From contig BFEA01000652.1 in assembly GCA_003427395.1 (NCBI GenBank), forward strand, positions 505,341 to 553,768: 48,428 bases of DNA, in the 5' to 3' direction. The position numbers and the translations under genes are program-made. Positions 1 to 9,833 of the stretch are shown here, one piece after another. The notes beneath the pieces were generated by a model that made no database searches, had not been told where the DNA came from, and saw only the letters and a program-made list of their open reading frames with translations. Source of the DNA: Chara braunii. Its lineage: Eukaryota; Streptophyta; Charophyceae; Charales; Characeae. Every line of letters starts with the position of its first letter. The stretch's first letter is position 1.

Positions 1-10
1 TCAGAACAGC

Positions 11-125
11 CGGAGCGGGTGCTAGGGGTGCTGGTAAGAGCAGACACCGCTAGCACTCCCGGGGAGGCTCCATCTATTGGTGGGGAGCAGCACCTGCTGG
101 AAAGCGGGTGCAGCAGACCCTATTA
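11..125 (-). repeat. Hairpin-tail element H1, 3' part
   Basis: This is a minus-strand copy of the tail family that recurs through the window. Read on the minus strand it has three hairpins in order: I (GCTGG/CCAGC type), II (GCTCC/GGAGC type around CCCACCAATAGAT) and III. The arms of hairpin III lie at about 17-30 and 45-60 and share the core GTGCTAG. The poly(A) end would lie before base 11 and is not visible. Confidence 0.75.
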
Positions 126-587
126 CCATCCTACCAGCTAGCCCCCCTCACTAGTAGGACGCTTGATATCCAACCTTCTTCTCCCACCTAGGCCAAGTTT
201 CAGGAAACGTCTCGAAAATCCCCATCCATCCTCTTTACCTCACTCCGGCAAGACTTACTGCAGCAGAGCCACCATCCCTGCTGCTGCTATACCCTATTTC
301 CATCCTACCAGCTAGCCCCTTCATTTGTAGGACGCTTGATATCCCGCCATCTACTTCCAGCAACAACCAGCGTCGTTCTGACCGCAGATCTATGAGTAAA
401 ACAGCATCTCGAGGAGGGAGGAATTAGCGTAAAACAACAGGAATCTGGCGCCATCTGTAGGGTGAAGAGATTCTTCCCCCCTCTTTTTTCAAGAGACTGC
501 TCAGTCAATCCCCTGAACCCAGGGTAATCAATGCTGACAGGCACCCCCAAAATTGTTTCAGATACACCTCATACTTAGACTGTATAA
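126..587. repeat. Tandem copy of a dispersed leader-like repeat
   Basis: A block beginning CCATCCTACCAGCTAGCCCC occurs at 126 and again at 300, a period of about 174 bases. A third relative starts near 7617, just upstream of the 5' part of LINE A, and a weaker one lies near 29126. The position next to LINE 5' ends suggests leader (5' UTR) sequence of these LINEs; this is inferred. I see no supportable gene between 348 and 587. Confidence 0.5.
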
Positions 588-705
588 GGGACGCTGGACC
601 CGTTATCCAGCAGGTGAAGCTCCCCACCAATAGATGGAGCCGCCCTCCAGGTGCTAGCGGTGTCTGCTCTTATCAGCACCACTAACACTGGGGGGGGCGC
701 TGTGC

Positions 706-745
<40 letters not shown>
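588..745 (+). mobile_element. Hairpin-tail short retroelement H2 with poly(A)
   Basis: The element starts GGGACGCTGGACC. It has hairpin I (GCTGGA/TCCAGC), hairpin II (GCTCC/GGAGC), hairpin III (arms 647-662 and 677-691) around the conserved loop GTCTGCTCTTATC, and an A-run at 707-745. It has no coding capacity. The poly(A) end implies insertion by target-primed reverse transcription. No clear target-site duplication was found. Confidence 0.8.
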
Positions 746-747
<2 letters not shown>

Positions 748-1071
748 AGCAGCACAGACACTTAAACATAAACTAAAGAATGAAATAGACGAACAAAAAC
801 AAGCAAACTTGATCAGCAATTTTCCGACTTTATGGGTAGATGCAAGGAAATAAATGGGTGACTTAGACGGCTAGACCACAACAAACTTCGGTGCAACACA
901 GAAAGGACCTTTGAAAGACTGCCTATCAAGTATCAACCACTTTAACATTCCATACATAGTTACAAACCCACAAACTTCATCCTCATTCAGCCAAGCCAGG
1001 GAGTGAACCCATTCACTATTCCCATAAACACGAGGGACCAGCCATCAGCAGCACTTTCCACAGTCTCCCCN

Positions 1072-1099
<28 letters not shown>
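746..1099. other. Unassigned stretch ending in an A-run
   Basis: Nothing recognisable is coded here. The stretch ends with one N and an A-run (1072-1099), so it may be the 3' end of another poly(A)-terminated insertion on the plus strand. Its source is unknown. Confidence 0.35.
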
Positions 1100-1102
<3 letters not shown>

Positions 1103-1240
1103 TCCGATTTTTCTTCGCCAAAGCCGGGTAATGGCCCCGGTACCCCAAACCTTCAAAATTGTCTTTCACTATTGGGGGAAGCTCTTATCAACTCCAATAG
1201 TTTTTTTTCTTGGGGTAACTATGGCGCAGTCACAGAAGCA

Positions 1241-1365
1241 GTTTGAAAATGCACTTCAGGCATTCCCCCAACATAACACACCCCCACATGACCCTACCGG
1301 ACCCGAAACCTAGCTTGTATATATTCGACATTTTCAGGCCTTTTGCCTGAAGTGCGTTTTCAAAC
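1241..1365. repeat. 22-bp inverted repeat around an 81-base spacer
   Basis: Bases 1241-1262 (starting GTTTGAAAATGCAC) and 1344-1365 (ending GTTTTCAAAC) are inverted copies with one mismatch. The flanks from 1100 to 1550 hold no supportable gene. The pair could be the subterminal part of a small foldback element; no terminal repeats or target duplication could be fixed. Confidence 0.6.
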
Positions 1366-1551
1366 TCAAACCCTGACTGCATGGTAGTTTTCTCTTCTTT
1401 CTTTTTTCTTTTTCTTTGGGCACCTCGAATAGTTGCCTTCCCCCCAGTGATTTTCTTGTACTTTTGACCCTTCCTTGCCGAGCCTGGAGACGCCATGTGC
1501 GCCAAAGAGAATGAAACAGCACCGGCCTCAATTTAGCAGGCGGCAGCAGCC

Positions 1552-1641
1552 TTTTCTTTTTTTTTTTCTTTTTTTTTGCAAAATGTGGCTCCATCTATTG
1601 GTGGGGAGCGACACCTGCTGGAAAACGGGTCCAGCGTCCCT
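1552..1641 (-). repeat. 3' tail of LINE B (H3)
   Basis: On the minus strand the tail reads GGGACGCTGGACCC, hairpin I, hairpin II and then an A-rich end interrupted by G. It lacks hairpin III, unlike the short stand-alone copies. The same two-hairpin tail ends LINEs C and E1. Confidence 0.8.
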
Positions 1642-1709
1642 TACAAGGTACAAGACCATAATAAGGTATTACAGTCAGTTCAACGGGAACAAAAACCACC
1701 TCTTCAGTC

Positions 1710-3140
1710 CTATACGGGCCGCCAGATCCGCCTTTCATTTTTAGTGATTCTGACCCCTATAAATATCCTTGAGACATCTTCCCCCCTACCAAACCATTGC
1801 AGTTCTACCAATGCCTTATCCGAAGGCGGAAAGAGTTCTAAAAATTCCTCAGCTTTCCTAAGAGAATCCCCTGGTTTAGAAGCAAACCAGGGGTCGAACA
1901 TCAACTTATAGTCCCTTTTGAGAGGCAAATCCGACCCTTTTTCACCTGCCCATTCCACTTCCCCAACCTTTCTCTCTTCCAAATCTCCAAGCCAGTCCAA
2001 TTCAAATTTCAAGATGCCTTTGTTAACATCAGATTTTTGTTGAAAGGAATCGAGTTTGATTTTGGTATTAGCCCATTGAGCCCTAATCTGTGTTTCTACA
2101 AACTGAATGATGATATCCGAGGTTTATTTTCCTTCGACCCTCACTTCTTCCATCACCCTTAGACATCGCTTATACCACAAAGCCCAAAGTATTGCCTTTC
2201 TTCCCAAATAGTAAAGGTTTCGTTGAAAATTGGTCAGTTCTATCAGTATAGGATTCCATATCCTACGAGGATTGCTCTCCATTCCCATGGCCAGTCTAGC
2301 CCAGTGAGCCTCCTCCATATGTTGTCCCATCTTCTCCACATGAGAATTGAGCCTAGACACTGCGTGAATATATGTTCAATCGTTTCTCTGTATTTGCGTG
2401 AAGGACATGTCTTGATACGAAATTGACACCAAGGTGTTGCTATACCTTTCTGTCCTATCAGCCAATCATTGGTGGGTAAGCACCTATGTAATATTTGCAG
2501 TTGCAGAGAGGCGAACTTCGTTGGTCTCTCTTTAATTTGTTTAAACTTTAAACCATCGTATGAGTGTGAGAATGTCTTTATTGATATTAAGATTGAATCA
2601 GAGCAGGGACATCCACCCTCGGTCTCAGTAGGCGATAAGTGGGTCTGACTGTAAGAGAGTGCCCCATTTTGGGCCTTCCTTTTTTATTAATTTGGCATCT
2701 CCATTCTTTTGGGTCTATGGGAATTTATGGGATCGGTATATCAGGGAAGTATGCACACCATCTGTTGGATGGGGGGATCAACAGAACTCTGATCCTATAC
2801 AAAATGGATTTGGGAAAAAAAATCACCTAGTTAACGTAAAAACTTTTTTTATTCGGAAAATTTTGACCATAAACCCATCTTGATGTATGCATACGACCTG
2901 TCTTACAGTGTTTTGATTATTTTGGTCAAACCCAGCTACCCAATCCGATTCTTGCAAAACTGATCCTTTTTTAAGTGACAATGACCAAGCTAAGGGAATA
3001 GAAGAAGTGATTTGTTCCAGAGATTCATGGAGATGGTGTGCATAACGTAGATCAACTCTCAATTGATTCGTCGATTTCCATCCTTTTGATATTGGATTGC
3101 ATAGGTCCTTAATCCTTACTATGCCCCTTTTCACCCAAGT
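1710..3140 (-). pseudogene. LINE B ORF2 C-terminal region with zf-RVT remnant
   Basis: Broken minus-strand frames match the C-terminal part of ORF2 in LINE A and LINE C. Shared blocks include KRDYKLMF at the far C-terminus, a tryptophan-rich helix (ILWALWYKR) and WVKYxIVRIKDI-like segments. The zinc finger lies near 2350-2440, seen as PWCQF followed by ETIEHIF and a Cys. The second Cys of its CX2C pair reads as Arg, so metal binding is probably lost. This domain sits after the RT in many plant LINEs and is thought to bind nucleic acid. Stops and shifts separate the blocks. Confidence 0.75.
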
Positions 3141-3559
3141 GGTCCAAGGTGAGGAAGAACTATTAAAGATACATCCATGTTGATCTGTTATCCACTTATG
3201 ACCGAAAAGGGTTTGGAGTAAAATTTCTTCATATCTTGATCATGATGGAAAATGTTTATTAGGTAGTGACAATTTTCTCCACAATTTTAGCAAGGAGATC
3301 CAAAACTTATCTAAAATCAAATCCTTTTTGGATTCACCTCTTATTCCTTCTTCTTGCGATGAGGGATTGGGGTGTGGAATACTCCAACATCTATCTTCCA
3401 AGTTTCAACAATGTAAGTGGATGCATATTCTCTGAAGAGGAAGGAGCGAATCTTTTGGTTTGTTATAAGGTCAAGAAGAGTAATGGTAGCTCTGTTTCAA
3501 CTTTTAACTCATTGAAGCTACAAGGCTTAACTCTGAAGATCTGGGTCTAACAGACCTAA

Positions 3560-5390
3560 TCCCCCTCTTAATTTTAGTTGTATAAGGGTTACCAAGCTGC
3601 CTTTGAAATTATTACAGGTGCCTCATGGTCCCCTCTCCACAGAAAGGATGTTATTAGTTTTTTTAAGGTTTTGGCTGCAGTTTTTCCAAGTGACCAGATC
3701 GTTGACTTATACTATATAGATGTTAGCACAACATTGTTAATAACCTGTGTAGCATCGTGTTCGGGTTTGGTGACCGGACCCGAATGTTCGGGACTGAACG
3801 CGAATGAGCGTCGAAACTCTCCGAATGCGAACATAAAAAAAAAACAAAAAACGTTCTCCGAAAAATCTGAAAAAAAAAATAAATTTATGTAAAATAATAA
3901 TACAAACAACTTTTGCCTTTTTTTTTTTTTTTAATATGCTCGGCCGAACATGTTCGGGTGGCGTTCGACCGAACACCTGAACATGTTCGGACGTTTGGAA
4001 AAGTTCCGAACATGTTCGGTGTGCTACACAATTAATAGTTACTGATCTACCAAAGGTTGATGTGCGTTTATTTTTCCATTGATTCATTTTATCCATTGTC
4101 GAGCGTGAGATCCATTCATCATTGATGGATGGTTTACCTTGAGCAGTGAGGAATACCCCTAACACTCTGATGGGCACCTCAAAAGTGGTAACCATTTAAT
4201 CCCAGGTATTTCTGGGGTCTCGTGTCTTACTTCCCTAGTTAACTATCATATCTGACACCATAGCAAACTTATTCATGAATGCTTTAATTTCTTTCATATT
4301 TCCTTGTGAAGCTTACAGTATTACATTGAGGTCATCTGTGAACATAGAACTAATGAGAATCGCTTCCTTAGGTATCCGCACGATGTGTAGACGCTGAAGG
4401 TTCTGGTTAGATCTTAGATTGACTGCTAGTGCTTCCATGATTATGAGAAAAAAAAATGGTGTTCAAGGGTCCCCTTGACGTACTGATCGTTGAAGTTTGA
4501 TTTCAGGGCAGAGAAGATCATTCACTTTGATCCTGGTTGTTGCATTGAAGTGTAGAATGCTAACCCATTGGCGAAATAAATATCTGAAATTCATTTTCAC
4601 TAAACAGGTATCTAAAAACCGTCAATCCACATGATTAAAAGTTTTCTTAAAATCTATAAAAATAAAGACAATTTTCAAATGAGATTATCTTGATAGTTCA
4701 ACATTTCATTAATTAGAATAATATTGTCTTGTGTATGTGGATCTTTTATGAACCCGGTTTGTGAAGGATGGATAAGATGAGACATTAATAGGATCATCCT
4801 ATTGGGGTAGTATTAGCTATAGCTTTGGCTAACATTTTGTAAACTATTGTTAGTATGGTGATAGGATGGTAATTCCTAATATTAGCTTTATCTCCTTTTT
4901 TATAAAGTAACATTATAATTCTCTGTCCCACCAACTCACCTATCTAACCCGATTCTTGTATTGGTGTGTAAAATTTAATTAGATCATCTGACAATGTTGG
5001 TCACATGCTTTCCCAAAATTCCTTAAGAAATTCGTCTATGCTCGGTGTTTTTCTTCCACCAATTGTAGTAATGCTGTCCAAATTTTATTTATTGTAATCG
5101 GTCTTTCTAAATATGTTTTAAGCTAAGGTGAAAGAGAACTAGTTAAGGGATTGAGGAAGATCTTCATCATATTATCATCTTCCTGCAGATTTCTATTATT
5201 TTTATTTGAGGTAAAAAAATCCTTGAAGAAGTCATATGTTGTCTTAAGATTCTCTGCCGACAAGATGGTGGAATCAATATCAGATATGGATTGTTTATTT
5301 GAATCAATAAGTATTTCGATCGCAATTTTTTTTGCTCTATATTTGGTTAGTGCAAAGAAAGTGGCATCCATTTGTCCTTCGGTTTGATGT
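3560..5390 (-). pseudogene. LINE B reverse transcriptase (degenerate)
   Basis: The RT copies the element RNA into DNA at the nicked target. Visible in minus-strand order are a pre-RT block (about 5371-5130) matching the segment before PGIDG in LINE A, motif A as FIDFKKTFNHVD near 4640, motif B as SVRQGDP near 4490, and motif C as FTDDL near 4335-4365, where relatives have FADDL. Downstream come the IRVLGVFLTAQGKPSINDEW block and a VTINNVV block split by the MITE. The Ala to Thr change in motif C and several stops show decay. Confidence 0.8.
3746..4030. mobile_element. hAT-like MITE inserted in LINE B
   Basis: This 285-bp non-coding insert has terminal inverted repeats TGTGTAGCA (3746-3754) and TGCTACACA (4022-4030). 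Several subterminal copies of CGAACATGTTCGG-like palindromes lie inside both ends. It interrupts the TINNVV block of the LINE B RT, so its limits can be read against intact relatives. The flanks look like a degraded 8-bp duplication of roughly GTTATTAA. Short inverted ends, subterminal repeats and an 8-bp duplication point to a non-autonomous hAT-type DNA transposon; the superfamily is inferred. Confidence 0.78.
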
Positions 5391-5643
5391 GTTGTAAGTT
5401 TCCCTCTGATAAGATGCCCCTACCAATGAGGTTCAGCAAAGGCTTTAGTTGCTTTCTCAAGTTATGGATTATGTCGGGTTGTCGATCGAATGATCTTGTT
5501 GTTCGTAATATATAAATTGTTATTATATTGATATTTATTGATTATAACATTTTTTAGCTAGCATTACAGAGTATTTTTGACATTTCNTTGACAAAAAGGC
5601 TAAACCACAATTAAACCAGGATGTGTATGATTTATGTTGGGGT

Positions 5644-6390
5644 TTAGTTCATTTGCCAACAATTTCTTTCAAACATCTTGTATATATTGTTTGAATTGTG
5701 GAAGGGAAAGGAGAGAGGTGTTGAACTTGTAAAAATTATTTCCTTGATCCGGTTTCTTTCTAAAAAAGAGAAGTATTGTATGCATCTTATGGTCAGCGCC
5801 TGGTCAGAGACTTTGTGGAAAAATGGATGACCCTTGTATCGTCTTGTCCAAATCAGTCGAAAGCATAATTTTAAATCAATCCTTGATTTTGAAGGGTGTG
5901 AAGTACCATTATTACGGATGCAAGAAAATAAACGTTTTAAAGAACTAATACGTCTAAAAGAGTCAAACAAGTTTAGTGACTCACATAATCTATAAATTAT
6001 TTTTTAATCTTCTTCTATGTATTGAGGACAATGAAAGTGAATCTTCCACTTGTTCATCTGTCTGTCAGAGGCTGCATTGAAGTCTCCCGCTATAATAATT
6101 GGGGTTTCATCAGATATATGTGTCCTTATGTTATTAAAAAAGTCAATTCTCTCTTGAAAATCAGTAGGCCGACCATCGAAACTTGCGGCGCATTAACGGC
6201 TGCGTCGGAGAAATAATGATTAGGAGAAAGTACTAGTGGTTTAGGCCACCAACACCCTTCAAACGCAAAGTTTTCCGATAATTGTACACAACTACAATTT
6301 ATTCCCGGCTTCAGCAAGGAATAGTAGTTGTGCACATAAAACTGAGAAGACTGTAAATCTACTAAAGTAAACTTTGATTCTATAAGCTTC
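5644..6390 (-). pseudogene. LINE B APE endonuclease, C-terminal part
   Basis: The APE endonuclease nicks target DNA to prime reverse transcription. The minus strand shows PIIIAGDFNAASDR (around 6050-6110), carrying the catalytic Asp and Asn of the GDFN motif. LFDSFRR and SKSRIDL (around 5970 and 5880) follow, then KVSDQAL, a damaged form of the SDH block. The N-terminal SINVNGL and QETH motifs are missing because the element is truncated near 6390. Frameshifts lie upstream of GDFN. Confidence 0.8.
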
Positions 6391-6419
6391 TTCTTTAGAG
6401 ATTGCANAGTTTATCCTAC

Positions 6420-6990
6420 TCGTGCAGAAAAGCTATGAGAAACCCCCGAAACCTTTGATCCATATGAGCTTTCAAACCGCAAACAACCTACATTGGTGCC
6501 TTTCAGCAGCCCAACCCTAAACCAACCTCAACCTCGATATCCAGATACCCAATCCCTACCAGGACTCACACCCCCAACTGCTACGTTACAGAGTGGCATG
6601 ATCCACCCCAGAACAATCCCACACCTGCCAGGCTAAAGGGCGAAGCGACCCGCCCTGGCTCCTGCCAACTTCGACTGAGTACCAGCTCACGAATAAACAC
6701 TAGAGTGCCTTCCGCCCTCAACAACTCCCCAGATCTCTCTNCCAGGTCTCAACCCCCCGTACCGCTCGAGTTACAGGGCAATGCGACCAAGCCCCAGCAC
6801 CGACCAATGTCNTTTTGGCCTTGTCCATTCGCAAATCTCTGGGACCAAATACGTCAGCAGATGTCGGACAAGCCAANAATCCTCACCATGGNTGTAGTTC
6901 CAATACTCCAGCTCCTTCAGGCGCTGGTTGCAATCAACCAACAAAAATATCTTCCAACCCTACTATGGCAAGACCTACCACGATGGAGCC
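6420..6990. repeat. Dispersed repeat related to 32250-32900
   Basis: The stretch contains sub-blocks such as GTTACAGGGCAA and CAGCACCGACCA that recur in the same order at about 32330-32400 and 32790-32870. It has no convincing coding potential and holds several Ns. It may be LINE leader sequence or an independent repeat. The T-run of element H4 ends it. Confidence 0.45.
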
Positions 6991-6994
6991 ACCA

Positions 6995-6995
<1 letters not shown>

Positions 6996-7025
<30 letters not shown>

Positions 7026-7150
7026 GGCCCTTGTGCAAGGCCTCTATCCTGGTGGTGGTAAGAGAACCACCGGGATTGAGGCTTTGCCTGGCGGGCCGCT
7101 TCATCTATTGGTGGGGAGCAACACCTGCTAGAAACGGGGTCCAGCATCCC
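6996..7150 (-). mobile_element. Hairpin-tail short retroelement H4
   Basis: A T-run (about 6997-7023) on the plus strand marks the poly(A) end of this minus-strand element. Hairpin III has long arms, roughly 7024-7058 and 7067-7097, with the cores CAAGGCCTC and GAGGCTTTG. Hairpins II and I follow up to 7150. The hairpin III stem sequence is unrelated to that of H1, H2 or H11, yet it pairs. Confidence 0.8.
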
Positions 7151-7177
7151 TACATACAAAACATCTTGAGAGTGGCG

Positions 7178-7210
7178 CCATTGTGCTGGAAACCGGGTCC
7201 AACGTCCCAT
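7178..7210 (-). repeat. Hairpin I fragment next to H4
   Basis: A short remnant of the tail start (minus GGGACGTTGGACCCGG, then CCAGCAC). It lies 28 bases beyond H4, so two tail elements probably inserted side by side, or a partial duplication occurred. Confidence 0.6.
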
Positions 7211-7410
7211 ATCCAGTCTATTTTTCCTTACCTAACCTGCAGCAGGGTCAGGTATTGGGGGGGGAAGCACCGGGGGGCACCGGTGGAGTCTCCCTCCGTC
7301 CCCTAGCCTCCGCCATCCACCTACTATCCTCATGGCGCATATTGTGCCTTNGCACTCTGCAGCAGCGTGTGTTTGAAAGGCTGAAACAACAGGAAAAAAA
7401 AGGTTGGAAT

Positions 7411-7470
7411 GAGCTGCACTGAGCTGCACTGAAATCAGCTGAAATCAGCTAACATTGGCTGACATTGGCT
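7411..7470. repeat. 10-bp minisatellite made of three doublets
   Basis: Six consecutive 10-bp units occur as pairs: GAGCTGCACT twice, GAAATCAGCT twice, then AACATTGGCT and GACATTGGCT. All share a GA...CT frame. The flanks 7211-7410 and 7471-7599 show no supportable gene. Confidence 0.8.
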
Positions 7471-7818
7471 GAAGTATATTGGATTGTTTCTAAAATGAAC
7501 TGCACTGCAACATGCTATATCCTACTATATTCCTCTACAAGGCACCTGGGGCCCTGTCCCTGTCACCTGTCGTTGAGAGGCCTCCTTGCTGACTCTGTCG
7601 CTGTTGTGGCCTATTTCCACCCTACAGGCTAGCCCCTTCACTGCAGGGCGAATTATCTCCAACCATATCAGCCAAGAGGCCCAAGACAACCAACTGCCAC
7701 CAGCGTCAAGCTTTTGAAGGATTTTTTGTAATTAAAACAAAAGCATATCCTCGAAAGGTAGATTGTGCTTACTATCCCTACAAGAAGAGGGGAGGGGAGG
7801 GAATATCACCATCTCTCC

Positions 7819-8440
7819 CCATGGAGATTTCGACGCTTGTTCAAGCCTCTGCTGCAGGTAAAGAGCTCGCAAAATAACACACCGGTTTACTCCTTTCCCA
7901 AAAAAACGACCCCCTGTCCTTTGACTGCTTCCGCCGGAAGGCGCTCCCTCACCTTGCCAGCCCCAGTTCAGAACAACCCTTTAAATATCACTTCTGCTCC
8001 CTCAACTGCATACAATACCCCCTAGAGTATGCCCCTGCAGAGCCAAAGATCCCCCTTCCCTCATGTCCCACCCCCTCCAAGTGAAACAGCCCGCTCGACA
8101 TCTCACCGTGCTGAGATCAGCACCCCTTGTCCTCTCTCCCCAACCGCCATGGCTGATCCGACCCAAAAATCAGCCCGGCCCAAAAAATGACAAACCCTCA
8201 ACACCGCCCCTACCCTCTCAAAGATAACACCTCCCACCATGTGTAAACCTCACAGGGAGGAGCTCCAACCCTAAAGGAGGTAATCCCATCGGCACCTATG
8301 AGCCCAAACCCTACAACATCGCAGACTGAGACTTAATTGTGACCAATGACGTCATTGACGTGATACCACATTTTTTTCTAGTGAAATTCAACACCTGGCT
8401 TAGAAGGAACCACAGAGACCACAAAGACAAATAAAAAAAG
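7819..8440 (+). pseudogene. LINE A ORF1 N-terminal region, proline-rich
   Basis: From ATG at about 7819 a broken frame reads MEISTLVQASAAGKELAK and then a stop. Pro/Ser-rich blocks follow, such as PLPSCPTPSK, which recur at 29261-29550 in LINE F. The two copies align over about 400 bases, including the upstream AT-rich segment. Frames shift at least twice. ORF1 proteins of L1-type LINEs bind element RNA; assignment to ORF1 rests on position only. Its N-terminus is unrelated to that of LINEs C and E2, so two LINE subfamilies are present. Confidence 0.5.
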
Positions 8441-8462
8441 GAGGACCCAAACTTAGAGCGTA

Positions 8463-8645
8463 AGTTTTTTTTTTTTTTTTGGCAAAACATCTTGGAGGGA
8501 CCTACTCGTGGAGGTGATAGGAGCAACCACTACGAATAGGACCCCCGATGGAGATGGCTCCAATCTGTTGGTGAGGAGATGACTCCAATCTGTTGGTGAG
8601 GAGCTGAACCAGCTGGAAACCAGGTCCAGAGTCCCAAGTACAAAG
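8463..8645 (-). mobile_element. Hairpin-tail short retroelement H5
   Basis: The T-run 8465-8480 marks the poly(A) end. Hairpin III arms at 8501-8516 and 8525-8540 (CCTACTCGTGG and CCACTACGAATAGG) pair with a few mismatches around the conserved loop ATAGGAGC. The hairpin II segment is tandemly duplicated (CTCCAATCTGTTGGTGAGGA twice, 8568-8603). Hairpin I remnants end near 8636. Confidence 0.75.
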
Positions 8646-8819
8646 TGGGAGTCTGTGTTGAGCTAACAGAGATAATGGGCAGCATTGATTGCCCTCCCAG
8701 GAGGGGATTGACTGCCCATGAAGGTCGTAAGACTCGTAACCAAGCGTCTCGAACAATCTATAAGACCTATTCTGTCGAAGCACAGCCGACCCCTGCCCTG
8801 TGGCAGGAACCGTAAAATG

Positions 8820-9450
8820 TTTGTGGGACAAGAAGCAACCTGGTCTACGTTAATTCCAGAAAAACCTTCAACCGTGGTCAAATAGGTCTTTTCAAATCTT
8901 CGCAGGAAAATCACGGCAGGTTCACCAATACCCATCCCAAAGTGCAATCAACTCTATTCGAGGCAGAATCGACACTAATAAACGGTATTGATTGTTGTCA
9001 TTGTGAGATGTCGATGTCATTGTGACAACAATCAATACCGTTTATTAGTGTCGATTCTGCCTCGAATAGAGTTGATTGCACTGTGGGATGGGTATTGGTG
9101 AGCCTGCCGTGATTTTCCTGCGAAGATTCGAAAATACCTATCTGACCACGGTTGAGGGTTTTTTTGGAATTAACGTGGTTGTCTCTTGTCCCACAAATAT
9201 TTTACCGTTCCTGCCATGAGATTTTGATGTCATTGTGACAAACAATCAATACCGTTTATTAATGTCGATTCTGCCTCGAATCGAGTTGTTGCACTATAGG
9301 ATGGGTATTGGTGAGCCTGTCGTGATTTTCCTGCGAAGATTCGAAAAGACCTATCTGACCACGGTTGAGGGTTTTTCAGGAATTAACGTGGTTGCCTCTT
9401 GTCCCACAAACATTTTACGGTTCTTGCCACAGGGTAGAGGCCAACGTAAA
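8820..9450. repeat. Foldback: two inverted and one direct copy of a unit of about 200 bp
   Basis: The arms 8820-9000 (minus) and 9023-9200 (plus) are inverted copies separated by only 22 bases. A third copy lies in direct orientation from about 9236 to 9450. Each copy can be read as a peptide containing VIFLRRFE and TYLTTVEGF, with FSGIN in two copies and FFGIN in the third. The frame is partly conserved, so the unit may be a captured gene fragment. I do not recognise the protein. A transcript through the arms would fold into a long double-stranded RNA. Confidence 0.85.
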
Positions 9451-9833
9451 TATTGAAAAGTAAAATTATAGCGAATTATAGGAGTTTAAAATTTCAGATT
9501 TCACCAAGCCGAATGGACTGAGATATACGCATCGCTAGCACCCTGGTACCCTGGGGGGGACCGGGCGGCAAGGCCCGGCCTGCTCTTCGCGTGACGCGTC
9601 AAGGAAGTTAACCTGCCATTTGACGTGGCTTCACGCTGGACCGTTTGCATGTCAGGTGGCATGTAACGTGGTGCCCATTTGAGAGGGGTGTGTCTGGTGG
9701 AGAAGGGTGTTAAGAGGTGCGTGAATTGCGATGTGTGACGTGGCGTGGGTTTATTGCGGCTAGGTGGTGTGAGGGGGAGATGGAATGCAAAATTCTTCTT
9801 GGAGAGGAGCAGTAGGGCATCCCTCCTTCCCTA
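9451..9833. other. Non-coding stretch with TGACGTGGC motifs
   Basis: No gene is visible. TGACGTGGC occurs at about 9621 and 9738. The segment TGACGTGGCTTCACGCT (9621-9637) is the reverse complement of the left arm of the palindrome at 43465-43501, so the two regions are related. Confidence 0.45.

Larger units (their letters stand above)
1552..6390 (-). mobile_element. LINE B, 5'-truncated L1-type retrotransposon
   Basis: This is a minus-strand non-LTR retrotransposon of about 4.6 kb once the nested MITE at 3746-4030 is removed. From 5' (6390) to 3' (1552) it contains the second half of the APE endonuclease, a reverse transcriptase, the connection and C-terminal domains, a damaged zf-RVT finger, and a tail with hairpins I and II followed by an A-rich end (T-run at 1552-1577 on the plus strand). 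ORF1 and the endonuclease N-terminus are absent. 5' truncation is the normal outcome of incomplete target-primed reverse transcription. All frames carry stops or shifts, so the copy is dead. Confidence 0.88.
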
